A stretch of 64,000 nt of DNA from Gadus chalcogrammus (GCF_026213295.1 NC_079422.1:22438477-22502476); one strand, 5' to 3'; positions 17,189-30,115 are shown, numbered from the stretch's first letter. Program-made: numbers and translations. Notes: generated by a model from the letters alone, not told the origin.

Positions 17189-17940
17189 TTTAGATGTTGT
17201 TTTAGAGCAGTTGGGTTTTGTGTTCGGTCAGCGTCTCTGAAAAAAAGAGAGTCATGTCAGTAGTCATCATCATACGACCTCACCTAGATGTGATTCCAAC
17301 ATGTTAGCAAAATGTGACTACAAAATTTCCCGAACCAACGCCCAGTTCAGGACTAATGCACCACGACCCTTCATGCGCTGCCCGGACCATTAGGATTTGT
17401 CCACAATCTAAATAAAATGTTATATTACTGCGAATAGTTGACGCTTTTGTCGATACTGTATCGGTTCTACAAAGTTTCGTGTACATTAAAGCATTACCAA
17501 GGACTGCATACCAACGATAAAGATTTATATTAGCCAAAGCATGCTAGCTACTGGATAGCAAGCGAAACGGTGTCACCGGCTATTTTTACTCGGGTACAAA
17601 TATATTTCCCTCAAGAGATTACAGATGAAATACCCCAAAAAATAAGATTTTGACTTTGTACGGCTGAATAAAAAACTTTGCGTAATGTCGACTACGGAAA
17701 CTTCAAAGTCTACAACTGCGATCTACCGACATGTCCCTCTCTATGTGCCACTTAATATACCAATACATAAGATATAAAATGTTCTGACTAATTTACCTTA
17801 TATTTAAACTCTATATTCCTTATATATGTTAAATGTATACTAAGAACCAGAGATAAGAACCTTAAATACCTCGTCCGCCTTGCTTCCGTATTTCAATCGC
17901 TTCCGCTTAACTCCACCCTACATCAACTTCCGCTTTACTT
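17189..17940 (-). promoter_or_regulatory. Tropomyosin 5' UTR and likely promoter
   Basis: An acceptor (TTTTTTTCAG, exon edge at 17236) lies 48 bp before the ATG, so a non-coding first exon must lie upstream. A candidate ends near 17869 (GACGAG followed by gtattt). Three minus-strand CGGAAG ETS-type motifs occur at 17883-17888, 17900-17905 and 17927-17932, which fits a housekeeping-type promoter. Confidence 0.5.
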
Positions 17941-18688
17941 AAGCCTCCACACACTGATAAAGTTTTTTCAATCTTTTCCAAGCTATTAAAAGAGCATCTA
18001 TGCTATTTATTTTATCCAAGTTTACCAGACCTAAATATAGCACCGCAATAAATGACCACAATGGTCCCTGTCGTAAATTACTCTTGTATTTACCCGCAAT
18101 AAATGACCCCGTTATTCCAAGATAGGGCTTGTAAATCACGTCACTAACAATTACCGCCGCAAAGGAGCGTTCTAGTATCTTGATATTAATGGTTTTGGTA
18201 TTTTTTTAGTGATTAATCGCGAAATTATTTGGCATTATGGGGAAAAATTACTGTCTTTAAAACAGGCAAAGCGTTTCTCATGCGTGGCGTGCCAAATCAA
18301 AGCTTTTAACTAGGTGACGGTATGTTTATGTAAAGGCTTTTTAGTACTATGACTCTTGAGTCCTCTCAATATGGGGGAACATCGGCAAAAAACAAACAAC
18401 ATGATGCATAATGTACAAGCTCTATAGGGTAAGGTTAAGCTAAGACTAATGTATATACAGGACTCCATAGGGGTAAGGCTAAGGGCTAAGGGCTAAGGGC
18501 TAACCCTTATAAATAAAATTTATTATTATTATTATTAACATCCAGGCTGTCACCCTAGAATCAACTGATAAAAAGACACACAGACACTTTCTCTAAAAGG
18601 CTTGCTTTAAAAAAATATTAAAAGAGTACACACAGACGATAAAAAGTGTTGTGAACCAGGAGTAACCCAAGAGACATGTACATGTTGG
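17941..18688. other. Region between tropomyosin and polr3gl
   Basis: Holds the polr3gl 3' UTR. Its probable AATAAA is on the minus strand at 18519-18524, beside an ATT repeat and a GGGCTAA repeat (18475-18505). Nothing coding was seen. Confidence 0.55.
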
Positions 18689-21600
18689 TCAGTAGACAGC
18701 CTCATCCAGGTTTTCATCGCTGTCACCTCCATTGTCTTCTCCGTTGTCAAAGTAGGACATGATGTAGTCCGTTCCCTGGAGACACAATATTATGATGTAT
18801 TGTATAGTACCTATTAGAGTGTTTAGTGTTGTTAAAGTGTTGACCTATTTCAACACTTTCAGGAAAACTTCTGGATCCTTCCTCCTGGAACCTATTTTCT
18901 TATAATCTCTGAAATCGGTCGCATGACTTCTCCTTGAGCGAAACTTTTTTGGCATCAGTTTATTTTGCTGTATGGATCCCTTCAATAATGAGGCAAAACA
19001 AACTTTTAGACGATGATTATCGACAGTGCGCTATTGCCCCAAAGTATTACATTGAAGCCTGTTACTCAATACTAAAGGGCTGCTTATAGTACCACGTTCA
19101 CGCAACGCAAGGGGGTTAAGGACCCATTACGTTCGTGCGGACCCTCCTTGCGTCCACCGCAATGGCCTGACGTGCGCCTCCCAAAACCTGTAACCTTCCA
19201 TTGAGGCGACGCAGCAGCGAGGGCTGTGATTGGTCCGCTCACTAGAACCATAAAGGTTCACGACTGCGTCAAAGCGTCTGCATGGTCATTGCGTTGCGTG
19301 AATGTGGAAAACATAATCAGCCCATAACCCAATACTAACCGTAACCCGAAAATAGTTGTCCGCATTAGTCCCTTAGACCTAAAATATTTGGAAAATAGGG
19401 TCCAGGTTGAGCTGTCAAGAAGTTTTCCTTAAATACATAATACATATATATCTATATATATATAGATATACATGTAGCATCATACTTACACTTCAAAGCT
19501 AGGGTAGGATATTTGGCGGAACCAGCCAGAGTAAGCTAGATTTAAAAAAGTATCAAACCGAAAAAATGCCCACCCCTTCCTTGAGGCCACCCTGCCTACG
19601 TCGCTCCCCTTAAACACGTGACTAGTTTGCTTACTCTAGCAACAGGTCTGCTTAGCCATGTGGAAGACTGCTTGTGCGCAATGATTGCACGGGTGGAGTG
19701 GGTGCAGGTGGCCGATTAGGTAGCTCGAAGGACATGTAAGCCATTCAATCACTGAGTTTTTTTGTTGGGAGCTTTTGATTTGTTGATTGCGATCAGGATG
19801 TAAAACACCTGGAACAAATGTATTGCCTACGCAACCTAAAACCATATATATTTGAATATTTATGTATGTATTAATAATTGGATATACCTAACTCAACCCC
19901 TATCCCTGAGTGATATGATACATTTGCATGCATGTCACCTCCTCAAGCTCCTCCTCTTCGTACTCCTCCTCTCCTTCTGTCCCCTCCTCCTCCTTCTGTT
20001 TCTTCTTCGTCTCGTCCTCGTCCTCATCCTCTGAGCTGCCGGCCTTCTCACCCTTCTCGAGCGCCTTGAATAGAAACATACATCCCATAATAATAATCAG
20101 GGAAGGAACCCCACTTCTCAATGGCAGAAAAAAATAGGGAAGGAGGGAGCATAGACATTTTTGGGGGGCCTAATGTTTGCATATAACTGTTGGGGCCGTT
20201 TAACATTTGACCATTTAATGGATGATCGGTAGATCATCAATGACAGGATTAGAGGGTTTATAGGCAGATAGGGATGCAATTGTTACATCCCTATTATATA
20301 CAGTTATTGGTAGAAATAATATAATTTTAAAAGGATTTACCTCCAGCTTTAACAGTACATCTTCTTTCTTACTGAGGTTGTGATTGGCTGAACTTCTGTC
20401 CATGCGATCAACCGGAAGAGAAACCCCTGCAGAAGGTATTGGACAAACGTGAATGTAAACACATTAATAAAGATCCTATATTGATAATGCAATGACAGCA
20501 GAGATTTACTATGATCCAATAGAAACAGAAATAGATACAGAAGAAAGGTTTTAGCTTGCATCAGAGCTCCCTGATATGAAAAACAAATCTGTCATTCCAA
20601 TGTAGATGCTAGCTGACTTTACCGGGTAGAATGCCTGAGTAGTTACAGCCCTTTATATTATGTATATGTATATATATATAATTGTACTTACTGTTCTCCA
20701 CAGGCTTTCGGACTCTGATACGAAGTTCTTTAGGCAGCCGACTCCAGTCTTACACACACACACACACACACACACATTTGAAAGGTAAATAGTGGTACAT
20801 ACTACAGAAGTTGACATATAAATCGTGCTGTGTCAGTGAGATTTCCAGGGTAATGTTTGTATTTATTTATTTTACATAATAAATATATAATATATATAAT
20901 ATTTATTTATTTATATTTTTTCGAGGGTCTATAAATGTGCGTGAAACATTTTGGAAGTATTGTTTTTATATTGCATTATAGCACAAGCCATATTGGAAAA
21001 GAAGAAATAATAAAGTGAATATAGTAATTGTATACTCATAGTAATACAGGAGTCGTATAGTAGTAGTAATACCTGGCTTCCAGTCTATCACGTTGTCCGC
21101 AGGTTCCCCACTGTGGTACTTATCAGAGTAGCGCTCCACGTCTGAAACACAGAAATATTAAGTATTCTTAAAGTATTCCTCTTTATTACAGCAGTATTCA
21201 TAGTATATTACTGAAGTACTCATAATACTTGAAGCAGCAGTCACATTATTCATTTTCATGACTGCAGTACTCACAGTATATTACTACAATACTCACAGTA
21301 ATTAACTGCAATATTCTGAGTATATAACTGCAGTATTCACAGTATATTACAGTAACAAACAATCTTCTTTTATGGATGAAGGTGCTCCACCTATATTGAT
21401 ACATCTATAAATCTGTCTCCCTATTTACCTGTCTGTCTGTGTGGCTTCCTCTCTGACTGTGTGTCTTCCGGTCTTTGTCTACAGGTCTGTGTCTGCCCGC
21501 CTTTGTCTAGCTGTGTAGAGAGACCCCGTCCACACAAAGCCGATTTTTTGGTGAAACCGCATAAGTCTTGTCCGTTTCGGCCGACCGTTCAGACGGAGCC

Positions 21601-22699
21601 GGATTCATTTCTGAAACTGCTCATTTCCGAAACCACCCTCGGAGGTGGTTTCAAATCTATCCAGACCTATGTGGTTTCGTGTTAGGATTCGTGTGGACGC
21701 CTGAAACGCATACGATGACGTTGTTAGCCCCCCACCAGCTGGGGGACGTCAGAGTTGCGTTGAATTTTTTTTATTTATTATTTTATTTGTATTCTTTTTG
21801 TAGCTTTAAATAAAGCCCCTTGATCAATTTAATTACTAACTGTGCATTTAAAAGTATTTCTGCTCAATGTAAAAGGTTGAATCTCCTCGTGACTTAATGT
21901 TTGTATACAGCGCGCAGGCTTGATGCACTCCACTTTTTTCTGCGGAGAACCAGCGCCTTTGTCTACTGTCTGTCTTTTATTACCTGTCTGTGTGTCTACC
22001 CGTCTGTGTGTGTACCTGTCTTTTTCTAGCCGTCTGTGTGTGTACCTGTCTTGGGAGCCGCAGGTCTGATATAGAAGGGCAGGGTTTTCATGGCTCCTCT
22101 GAACTCTTGTTTCAGAGCCTGCATGTACTCGGCCTCCTCGCCTGTCGCCAGGGGAACCGGCTTGTGTTCCATTGGCTGCAACCCAAAACGAGGATCAATC
22201 AGATATGGAATCATGGCGTCTACACATTGTATTATCATAGCTGAGAATTATCATAGCTGATCATTATTATGGCTGATCATTGTCATAGCTGATCATTACT
22301 ATGGCTGATCATTATCATAGCTGATCATTATCATAGCTGATCATTATCATACAGGTTTTAATCATGGATATAAGCATAAAGTGGGAAGTGCCCTAAGCCT
22401 GTGATTGCATTGGTAATAGCCCAGTCCACGTACTGGGAATAGACCCATTTATGTACTGGGAACAGACACCTCTACATACTGGGAAGTTGGGAACAGACAC
22501 CTCTACATACTGGGAATGGACTCATCGGCGTAATTGGAACAGACCCCTCTACATACTGGGAATAGACCCATCTACGTACTGGGAACAGAGGTGTTGGTTG
22601 CAGGATGGATGGAGGGAGCCCTTCTCCCTTGGCGAAGCCCATAGCCTCGATGCTGAAGGTCAGGTTCGAGCGTCCCCGACCGCGGCCGCGACCCGCCAT
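18689..22699 (-). CDS. polr3gl: RNA polymerase III subunit RPC7-like
   Basis: Subunit of the RPC3-RPC6-RPC7 subcomplex that helps Pol III open promoters in the nucleus. Seven exons in transcript order: 22580-22699, 22046-22175, 21073-21141, 20692-20748, 20341-20426, 19939-20064 and 18689-18775. They sum to 675 nt and 224 residues (human POLR3GL about 218). Landmarks are an RG-rich start (MAGRGRGRGR), the conserved SIEAMGFAKGEGLPPSILQP, LKQEFRGAM, FYIRPAAPK, DVERYSDKY, DWSRLPKELRIRVRK, a strongly acidic Glu/Asp/Lys stretch, and TDYIMSYFDNGED near the C-terminus. The paralogue polr3g is similar, but adjacency to ankrd34a mirrors the mammalian POLR3GL locus and decides the name. A non-coding first exon probably ends near 23269. 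Confidence 0.92.
19076..19324. mobile_element. PIF/Harbinger-like MITE in the last polr3gl intron
   Basis: About 249 bp with imperfect inverted ends of roughly 34 bp, both containing GTTGCGTGAA/TTCACGCAACGCAA and GGGCTG. TAA flanks each side (19073-19075 and 19325-19327), a TWA target duplication typical of PIF/Harbinger. No coding capacity. Confidence 0.7.
20751..20774. repeat. CA microsatellite at a polr3gl acceptor
   Basis: The GT repeat on the transcribed strand runs into the AAG acceptor of the exon at 20692-20748. Confidence 0.85.
21140..21360. repeat. CAGTATATTACTGCAGTACTCA-type repeats
   Basis: About eight degenerate 22-30 bp units between polr3gl exons 2 and 3. Confidence 0.65.
21511..21720. 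mobile_element. Possible DNA-transposon (MITE) fragment
   Basis: A segment starting GACCCCGTCCACACAAAGCC with GTGTGGACGCCTGAAACGC near the other side resembles common fish MITE ends. No clean inverted repeats or target duplication could be fixed. Confidence 0.35.
22240..22345. repeat. TCATAGCTGATCATTA tandem repeat
   Basis: Roughly six 18-bp units in polr3gl intron 1. Confidence 0.8.
22425..22592 (-). repeat. Minisatellite seeded at the polr3gl exon 1 donor
   Basis: On the minus strand the exon ends CTCTGTTCCCA followed by gtacgtag. About five downstream units repeat CTGTTCCCAGTATGTAGAGG-like sequence, reproducing both the exon end and the GTA donor. Confidence 0.8.
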
Positions 22700-22724
22700 G
22701 CCGCACCCCTCTTGGGAAGAAGCA

Positions 22725-23045
22725 GAATGTCAGTACTGACGCTATTATACTGTCTGTTGCTATTATACCGTCTGTGATTGTAAAACTGTCTGCTACTGTC
22801 AGTACTTTACAATCATTCTTTCTGTAACTATTATACTGTCCGTTACTGTCTGTTGATACTATCTTTTCCTGTTACGGTCAGTACTGTCTGGTCAGTAAGT
22901 ACTATATATTTGTTTCATACTCTCTGGAACTATCATACTGTACATTACTGTTAATCTGTCTGCTACTGTCAGTAAAAGTTATAGTTTATGCTACAGTAAT
23001 ACTGTATTTTACTACTGTCTGTTACGGTCAGTATTTTCCACCGTC
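22725..23045. repeat. ACTGTCTGTTACTGTCAGTA repeats in the polr3gl leader intron
   Basis: About ten degenerate units of 20-35 bp in the 5' UTR intron. Confidence 0.7.
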
Positions 23046-23268
23046 CGCTGCGCTAATTATTATATTGCTGAAGATCTAGTCCAACACAAAGTTTGCAAGC
23101 AATAGTGACTTCAGCAGCCCTGTTAAAAAGTAATTGGTTTCCTCATATCTCCAGCCACTTAGCGAGGTCGTTTACGTTACACATCTCAACGGGTAATAAC
23201 ATGCATATAAAGACGAAGAATAATTATATATTAATATAAATAGTAACAATAAGAATAATGGTATTTAC

Positions 23269-23310
23269 CTTTGCTAGCTGTTGCTAATCAGTTCGATCCA
23301 ACCGCTAAAA
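23269..23310 (-). other. Predicted non-coding first exon of polr3gl
   Basis: The minus strand reads GCAACAGCTAGCAAAG followed by gtaaat, a good donor. An acceptor with a pyrimidine tract sits just before the ATG-containing exon. The upstream limit is unknown. Confidence 0.4.
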
Positions 23311-23825
23311 AGAACACACAACTTTATAATCCCATCATAATTATGTCTTAAGACAGTAATATCTTACATCACAGTAAAACCAGTTGAGCAGTAATATTTT
23401 AGAATTGCAATGAAACCAGTTAAACAGTAATATATCGCCAATACAAAGAGTACTGAAACGGTACAAACCTTGCAAAATAAATCTAACAAAAAGACGAAGA
23501 CTATATTGTTGTTTATACGCATGGTTCCTGATATATGAATATGTGTGTTATTCTGCCCCCTGTTGGTACGGAGTCCCACGACACCATCTCTACATGTAGT
23601 CGATCCATAATGTTAACGGCTTCAATCCATATAATTCATGAAGAGATTCGGGGGTCGGTATGCAGTGACATAATGAGTAATTATTTTTAGTTAAGAAGCT
23701 GTTGAGGATTTCAGAATGTGTATGGGTTGTTATTAGGGAGATCTTTTATTTATTTTTTTGCAATTTTATAGACTTTTTCTAGAATACCTATTTGTTTATA
23801 TTCAGGAAAAATCTATGTGACTCGC

Positions 23826-24126
<301 letters not shown>

Positions 24127-24289
24127 GCGTGTGCATGTGTGTTAGGAAGCACGTGTTGTCGTAGGAACGCGTCTGTCGGAATCTAGCGAACCAGTTGCCA
24201 TAGAAACTGTGTTCTATAATAGCAACAGTCACTATATACCCCCTAAAAAAACCTACCTTGAGGAATTTTGTGAGGGCTACTGACTTATA

Positions 24290-24345
24290 ATAATAGTATT
24301 GACAATAATAATAATAATAATAATAATACTACTACTAATAATAAT
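24290..24345. repeat. AAT/ACT trinucleotide repeat
   Basis: Interrupted AATAATAAT tract. Confidence 0.9.
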
Positions 24346-24479
24346 AATAATGCGAAGAATAAAAACAACTAGTAATAATAGTAATGATATTGTTAATTTA
24401 ATAATAACAATTATAATAACATTTAAATAAATACGTAGGATAATTATAATTATCAGTATACAGTATTATTATTACACAT

Positions 24480-25024
<545 letters not shown>

Positions 25025-25679
25025 GTAAGGTTTTATATTTAGACTATATATAATGATAACATATAAACTGTATATTATGAAAACATATGAACTGCATGCT
25101 ATATATAGACTCTATATACAGGCCTATTATGATAAAATCAACGGTAAGCGCTGAAGAAATCACAGCAGGTAAATGAGACTATACAGACTTCTAGCTATCT
25201 GTTCAAATAACACAACGTTAATTGTCTTGCTATTCTTACCAGGGAAGAGATCCGATGAATTAGCTTTTAGAAAAAATGGAAAGGGAAAAGCCTGAGCGCA
25301 TCGATGTGTATCGTTATGTCTCGATATTTCTCTATGTGTATCGTTATGTGTCTCTATTCCATGTACTTACTTCCTCTGCAGTGAAACCAAACGAACGACT
25401 GCTTGGGAATATTGATCTGAATAAAAGGCAACCAAGTGATTGGGAGCAATGTTGAAAATTGGGCTTATGTAATTGCAGATATGCAGCCAAAACAAGCTGC
25501 CACAAACACTAGACCATGAGAGCCTACTTTTATATATTTAATGTATATTTGCTACCTTTTGTTATATTTATATATATACATAATAATAATAAGAATAACA
25601 CCTATTTTTAAAACATATTTTTGCAGTTGTGTAACCTGCATGCCAATCTGCTTGGAGGACCACAGCAGCCACTGGTGGT

Positions 25680-26040
25680 AGATGCTATAGGTGCTAACTC
25701 TAAATGCTTTAGATGCTATCTCTAGATGCTTATTTCAGATGCCAACTCTAGATGCAGAAGATGCCATCTTTAACCGCTATTTATGCTATCCCCATAGGCA
25801 AACCATAAATGCAGGTTCTAAATGCTAAATTTGCTATATCTAGATTCTAATATTATATATACATATAATTCTAGATGTTATAGTCCTAGCTGTAGATGCT
25901 ATGTATAGATGCTATATATACTATATCTAAATGCTATCTATAGATGCTATCAAGAGATGCTAACTCTAGAGGCTATCTCTAGATTCTACATGTACTCTCT
26001 CTAGAGGCCAACTCTAAATGCCAACTATCTCTATCTACGC
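25680..26040. repeat. AGATGCTATCTCTAGATGCT repeats in the ankrd34a leader intron
   Basis: About fifteen degenerate units of 20-25 bp. The preceding 25025-25680 shows only AT-rich sequence. Confidence 0.75.
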
Positions 26041-26144
26041 TACAAGTTCTGAATATCTACTTTGTTTCCTCCCCAAGGTCATGTGCCGTCTCCTGGAGCG
26101 TGAGTCGGCAGTGCTAGGCTAACTCCCGGAGGACCACGGGGACC

Positions 26145-27677
26145 ATGGGGGATGGAGAGGGCAATGCCCTTCTCAAAGCCGTCTTCCAAGGCAAGCTCAG
26201 ACTCACCCGCCTGCTGATAGAGGGCGGGGCTTACATCAACGAGGGCAATGAGCGCGGGGAAACCCCCATCTCGGCCGCCTGCATCGCGAGCTACGACAAC
26301 CCGCAGACCCGCAACAAGATGGTGCGCTACCTCCTGGAGAAAGGCGCCGACCCAAACATAGCGGACAAGAGTGGCCGAACTGCCCTCATGCACGCTTGTG
26401 CCGAGCAGGCGGGCCAGGAGGTGGTGTCGCTGCTCCTGGACAACGGAGCGGACCCTAGTCTGAAGGACTACTCCGGCTCCTCCGCCCTGGTTCACGCGAT
26501 CAACAGGGGCGACCGGGACACCCTCCAGGTGCTGCTGGACGCCTGCAAGGCCAAGGGCAAGGAGGTGATCATCATCACCACCGACATGTCGCCCTCCGGC
26601 ACCAAGAAGACCAAGCAGTATCTCAACTCCCCTCCCTCCCCTGCAATACTTGACAAGGCCTCCCCGACCTGCATGTCTCCATCCCAGGTTGAGGTAGGCA
26701 CCTCCAACTCCCCGGGGACAGAAAAGGAAAAGGATGACGAAGGGATGTTCAGCTTTGCACTGGCCTTACCGTCAGTGCCGTCCCCGGCGGACCGCAGGCC
26801 TCCTCCCCGCAAGCTGCTGAAGAGGCTGAACTCTGAGCCTTGGGGACTCGTGGCCCCCACGGTACTGGGGGCTCTTGCTCAGGACAAGGTGGACGTTGGA
26901 CTTAAAGAGGAGGCAGATGCGACCAGCCTGTTCGCCTCAGAACCAGACAAACCAGAACCGGATAGACCTCTGTTATGGCGGCGGCACAGCATAGAGACCC
27001 ACGATCCCTGTTCCCCAAAGCTCGCCGATCGCTCCAGCTCCGAGGACTGGCCGACGCTCCCCAGTTCTTCCTGGGCGGACAAGGTCCAGCAGCACCAGAG
27101 TCTGTACCGCAGGAACACCGCCCCCGAGACCCAGGAAAACGCAGCCGCGGCCCCCAAGGCCCTCGTCCACCCCAAGCTGACCCGCATGGACCACTATGAG
27201 TCCGACAGCCACCTCTGCCCAAAGTCCATCCCGGGATCCCCAGACTCAGGAAGAGTGTCCGTGGAGAGGAGGCGCTTCAACGCCTCCCCGTTGTCCCTGC
27301 TCGCCTCCTCCTCCAAGGAGTCCCTGGAGAACATCCCCAACTCGGTGTCCCCGCTCAGCGTGCGCCGGCGGGCCCCGGGGTTGCTGGAGCGGAGGGGGTC
27401 AGGGACTCTCCTCCTGGACCACATCTCCCACACCAGGCCTGGCTTCCTGCCCCCCCTCAACGTCAACCCCCACAGACCCATCCCAGACATCAGGGTTCCC
27501 CCGTGCAGCGGGAAGATCCTGGTGCCGGTGGCCCCCGCCTCCCCCAAAAGAGGCCCCGACTTCAAGGTCAAGAAGAAGCTGCTGCGGAGGCACTCCATGC
27601 AGACGGAGCAGATGAAGCAGCTCTCCACCTTCCAGGAAATCCTGGCTGAGAAGGTTGTCCAGTCAAACGCTGACTAG
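26145..27677 (+). CDS. ankrd34a: Ankyrin repeat domain-containing protein 34A
   Basis: A single coding exon of 510 residues, as usual for the ANKRD34 family. The molecular role is poorly known. Residues about 5-150 form ankyrin repeats, e.g. GNALLKAVFQGKLRLTRLLI, GADPNIADKSGRTALMHAC and GADPSLKDYSGSSALVHA. Next come the family stretch EVIIITTDMSPSGTKKTKQY and a long Ser/Pro-rich tail with conserved islands: LKRLNSEPWGLVAP, YRRNTAPETQE, VERRRFNASPLSL, LLERRGSGTLLLDHISHTRP and RRHSMQTEQMKQL. Several RRxS-type phosphorylation-like sites are visible. The exon is GC-rich relative to its flanks and produces many open antisense frames, which I treat as shadows. The match to the A paralogue is best in the tail islands, and polr3gl is the expected neighbour. 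The ATG chosen follows GGGGACC and opens the conserved N-terminus. Confidence 0.96.
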   Translation: MGDGEGNALLKAVFQGKLRLTRLLIEGGAYINEGNERGETPISAACIASYDNPQTRNKMVRYLLEKGADPNIADKSGRTALMHACAEQAGQEVVSLLLDNGADPSLKDYSGSSALVHAINRGDRDTLQVLLDACKAKGKEVIIITTDMSPSGTKKTKQYLNSPPSPAILDKASPTCMSPSQVEVGTSNSPGTEKEKDDEGMFSFALALPSVPSPADRRPPPRKLLKRLNSEPWGLVAPTVLGALAQDKVDVGLKEEADATSLFASEPDKPEPDRPLLWRRHSIETHDPCSPKLADRSSSEDWPTLPSSSWADKVQQHQSLYRRNTAPETQENAAAAPKALVHPKLTRMDHYESDSHLCPKSIPGSPDSGRVSVERRRFNASPLSLLASSSKESLENIPNSVSPLSVRRRAPGLLERRGSGTLLLDHISHTRPGFLPPLNVNPHRPIPDIRVPPCSGKILVPVAPASPKRGPDFKVKKKLLRRHSMQTEQMKQLSTFQEILAEKVVQSNAD

Positions 27678-28275
27678 GAGGATCCTCCGGTCAAACGCTG
27701 ACTCATTCAAGCAACGCATGTTTGGTAACTATAACTCCTAGAGGAGTAAGAGGGATAACCTGTACAACAGACTTCATCACGTCAATCATTTGAAAAAAAA
27801 AACATTCAGCCTTGTTTTGTAAGTTGAGCTTTGCTGTCGGTGAGGTCACATTGAACCTAGAAGAGTTGAGAACAGTTGTGTGACTTATTTAATGTTTACA
27901 AATGCACAATTTGCACCAATGGCATTTCCATTTTTCAGAGTAAAAGATGTGAAAGGCCAATTGTGAAATGTGAAATGATATGAGCCAACAGACTTAGTAC
28001 TTCAGCCCGGTATGCCACTGGTCTAATCTACCAAATCATTTGCGGAAATATATTAACATAGATTCAAATTTACGCATTGAGGTGTTTACAAGAAGAGCTA
28101 TCTTTTGTTTATTAGTGGATGAAGTTATAATTATGATGTATGATTCATTATGATTATGATGTTGATTCCAATATGGAGTATTGTCAATCTATACGCTGTA
28201 ATAATGTTTTACTGGTCTGTTCACTAAAACTGTCCTTTATCAACTGACCTCAGTTACACAGAACCTTTATTCAAA
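27678..28275 (+). other. ankrd34a 3' UTR, proximal part
   Basis: AT-rich non-coding sequence after the stop. A near-copy of the last coding bases (GTCAAACGCTGACT) is repeated at 27691-27705, just after the stop. Confidence 0.5.
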
Positions 28276-28705
28276 GGATGCTTCAGAGCTATGTAACATC
28301 CTGTCTGATCAGGCAGAGATTTCTTCATAGAGTTCTTAGATATGTTACATCCTGTCTGATCACACAGAGCTATGTAACATCCTGTCAGAAAACACAGAGC
28401 TATGTAACATCCTGTCTGATCACACAGAGCTATGTTACATCCTGTGATATCACACAGAGCTATGTAACATCCTGTCTGATCACACAGAGCTATGGAACAT
28501 CCTGTCTGATCACACAGAGCTATGTAACATCCTGTCTGATCATACAGAGCTATGTAACATCCTGTCAAATCATTCAGAGATATGTAACATCCTGTCTGAT
28601 CAGGCAGAGCTATAACATTAGGCAGAGCTATGTAACATCCTGTCAGATCAGACAGAGCTATGTAACGTTGTGTCTGATCAGACAGAGCTATGTAACATCC
28701 TGTCG
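28276..28705. repeat. 30-bp minisatellite downstream of ankrd34a
   Basis: About fourteen units of AGCTATGTAACATCCTGTCT plus GATCACACAG. The unit is divisible by three, so it opens repetitive frames on both strands. These are not genes. Confidence 0.95.
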
Positions 28706-29490
28706 GATTAGCCAGAGTCGGCCGTCACACACAATGTGAAATCTGTCACCAGAGCCAGGTTCAGATTTCATGTTCCTGCAAAATATTATAAATACTTGTT
28801 GATAAAATGGCGCCGGGTGCAATAGAAGCCCCCTTTTTTTTTTAATGCTACGTAGCGGTTGCCAGTGAAGGAGTCTGTATTGTTTGGCTTGAAGAGATGA
28901 ATGAATCCCAATAACAATGCTTTGCCAGCTCACATGGTAGCCCCACCTTCGCAATGGGTGTAATGAAGGCCAGCGAAGCTCTGGCTCTATTAAGATGCTA
29001 ACTAAAGGATGAGGGAGGATTTAGATTGAAGACAAACTCAATTCATCCCCAGTGTCATTTGGTAATTGCAAGTAAACTCATAAGGCCATTACTCCTGTAA
29101 CCTTTGAGAAACCGATTCCTGGAATATGAAGTTACCTGGCAAGGATTAGTTGTTGGAAGATATATTGATATGTTTTGTGTTTTGATTTAATTTGTTTGCA
29201 TTACTTTACATAGTAAATTCCAAAGAAAGACCATGGACAACGAATGTTGATCCCACCAACCCTGAAAGAGATTGCTGTGAATTCCTCACAGACTGTATAA
29301 AGTGTACAGATGAGATAAACCTCATATTTCATGAAATACTGTATGTGCAATATAGGCAGTACTGTAACGATCCAACCAAGTGTCAAGTGTTCTTTACGTT
29401 CACGTTTAAACAGTTGAGTTAAAATGGTTCACAAGTAGAACCTTGAGCTATGCTGAGAGATGCACCAACCATAGAACCCTAGTCTAATCT
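28706..29490. other. Intergenic or 3' UTR sequence
   Basis: Mostly unique AT-rich sequence with no recognisable gene. Short open frames near 29192-29422 lack any family resemblance. Confidence 0.4.
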
Positions 29491-30115
29491 GGTTAGTGTA
29501 CTCTACAGGTAACTTCCCATCATCTGGAGGTCCTGTTCTTAATATATTGTTAGTCTACCATACAAGTAACCAATCATCATCTGGAGGTCCTGTTCTAAGT
29601 ATCTAATTTACTCTGGTAAAATATTCAAAGTGTCTGCTAAATTAGTCTAATCTACAGGTGACTAGCATCTGGAGCTCTGGTTGTAAACATTTGGTTAATA
29701 TCCTCTACAGGTAACCCACTTTCAACTGGAGGACCAGTTGACAATATCTAGTGAATAATATACTGTACTGGTAACCAACCTATCATCTGGAGGTTCGGTT
29801 CTAAACACCTAGTCGGTCAATTATACAGGTAACCTATCATCACCTGGAAGGACTTGTTCTAAACACCTAGTTAGTCTATAGAACAGGTAACCAACCTATC
29901 ATCTGGAGGTTCTGCTCTAAACAACTAGTTAGTCTATTAATCAGGTATTCAACCATCATCTGAGGGTCCTTCACTAAACACCTAGTTAGTCTATTAATCA
30001 GGTTACCAACCATCATCTGAGGGTCCTTCTCTAAACACCTAGTTAGTCTATTCCACAGGTAACTTCCCATAACCTGGGGATCCTATTCTATACAACTAGT
30101 CAGTCTACTGTACAG
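29490..30115. repeat. About 60-bp minisatellite between ankrd34a and iqgap3
   Basis: Around ten imperfect units of CAGGTAACCAACCATCATCTGGAGG-like sequence followed by CTAAACACCTAGTTAGTCTA. Confidence 0.85.

Noticed and set aside
17189..18688. Search for long-isoform tropomyosin exons 1a and 2
   Set aside because: No translation resembling MDAIKKKM or the exon 2 coiled-coil was found on the minus strand.
26079..27628. Several open frames antisense or out of frame to ankrd34a
   Set aside because: GC-rich coding DNA gives few stops in other frames; the sense protein matches a known family end to end.
28254..28739. Repetitive frames with CYIALCDQTG or QSYVTSCLI units on opposite strands
   Set aside because: Direct translation of the 30-bp minisatellite, which is a multiple of three; no start context or relatives.
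29192..29422. Open frame of 76 codons between ankrd34a and iqgap3
   Set aside because: No recognisable family, no splice context and AT-rich codon use unlike the neighbouring genes.
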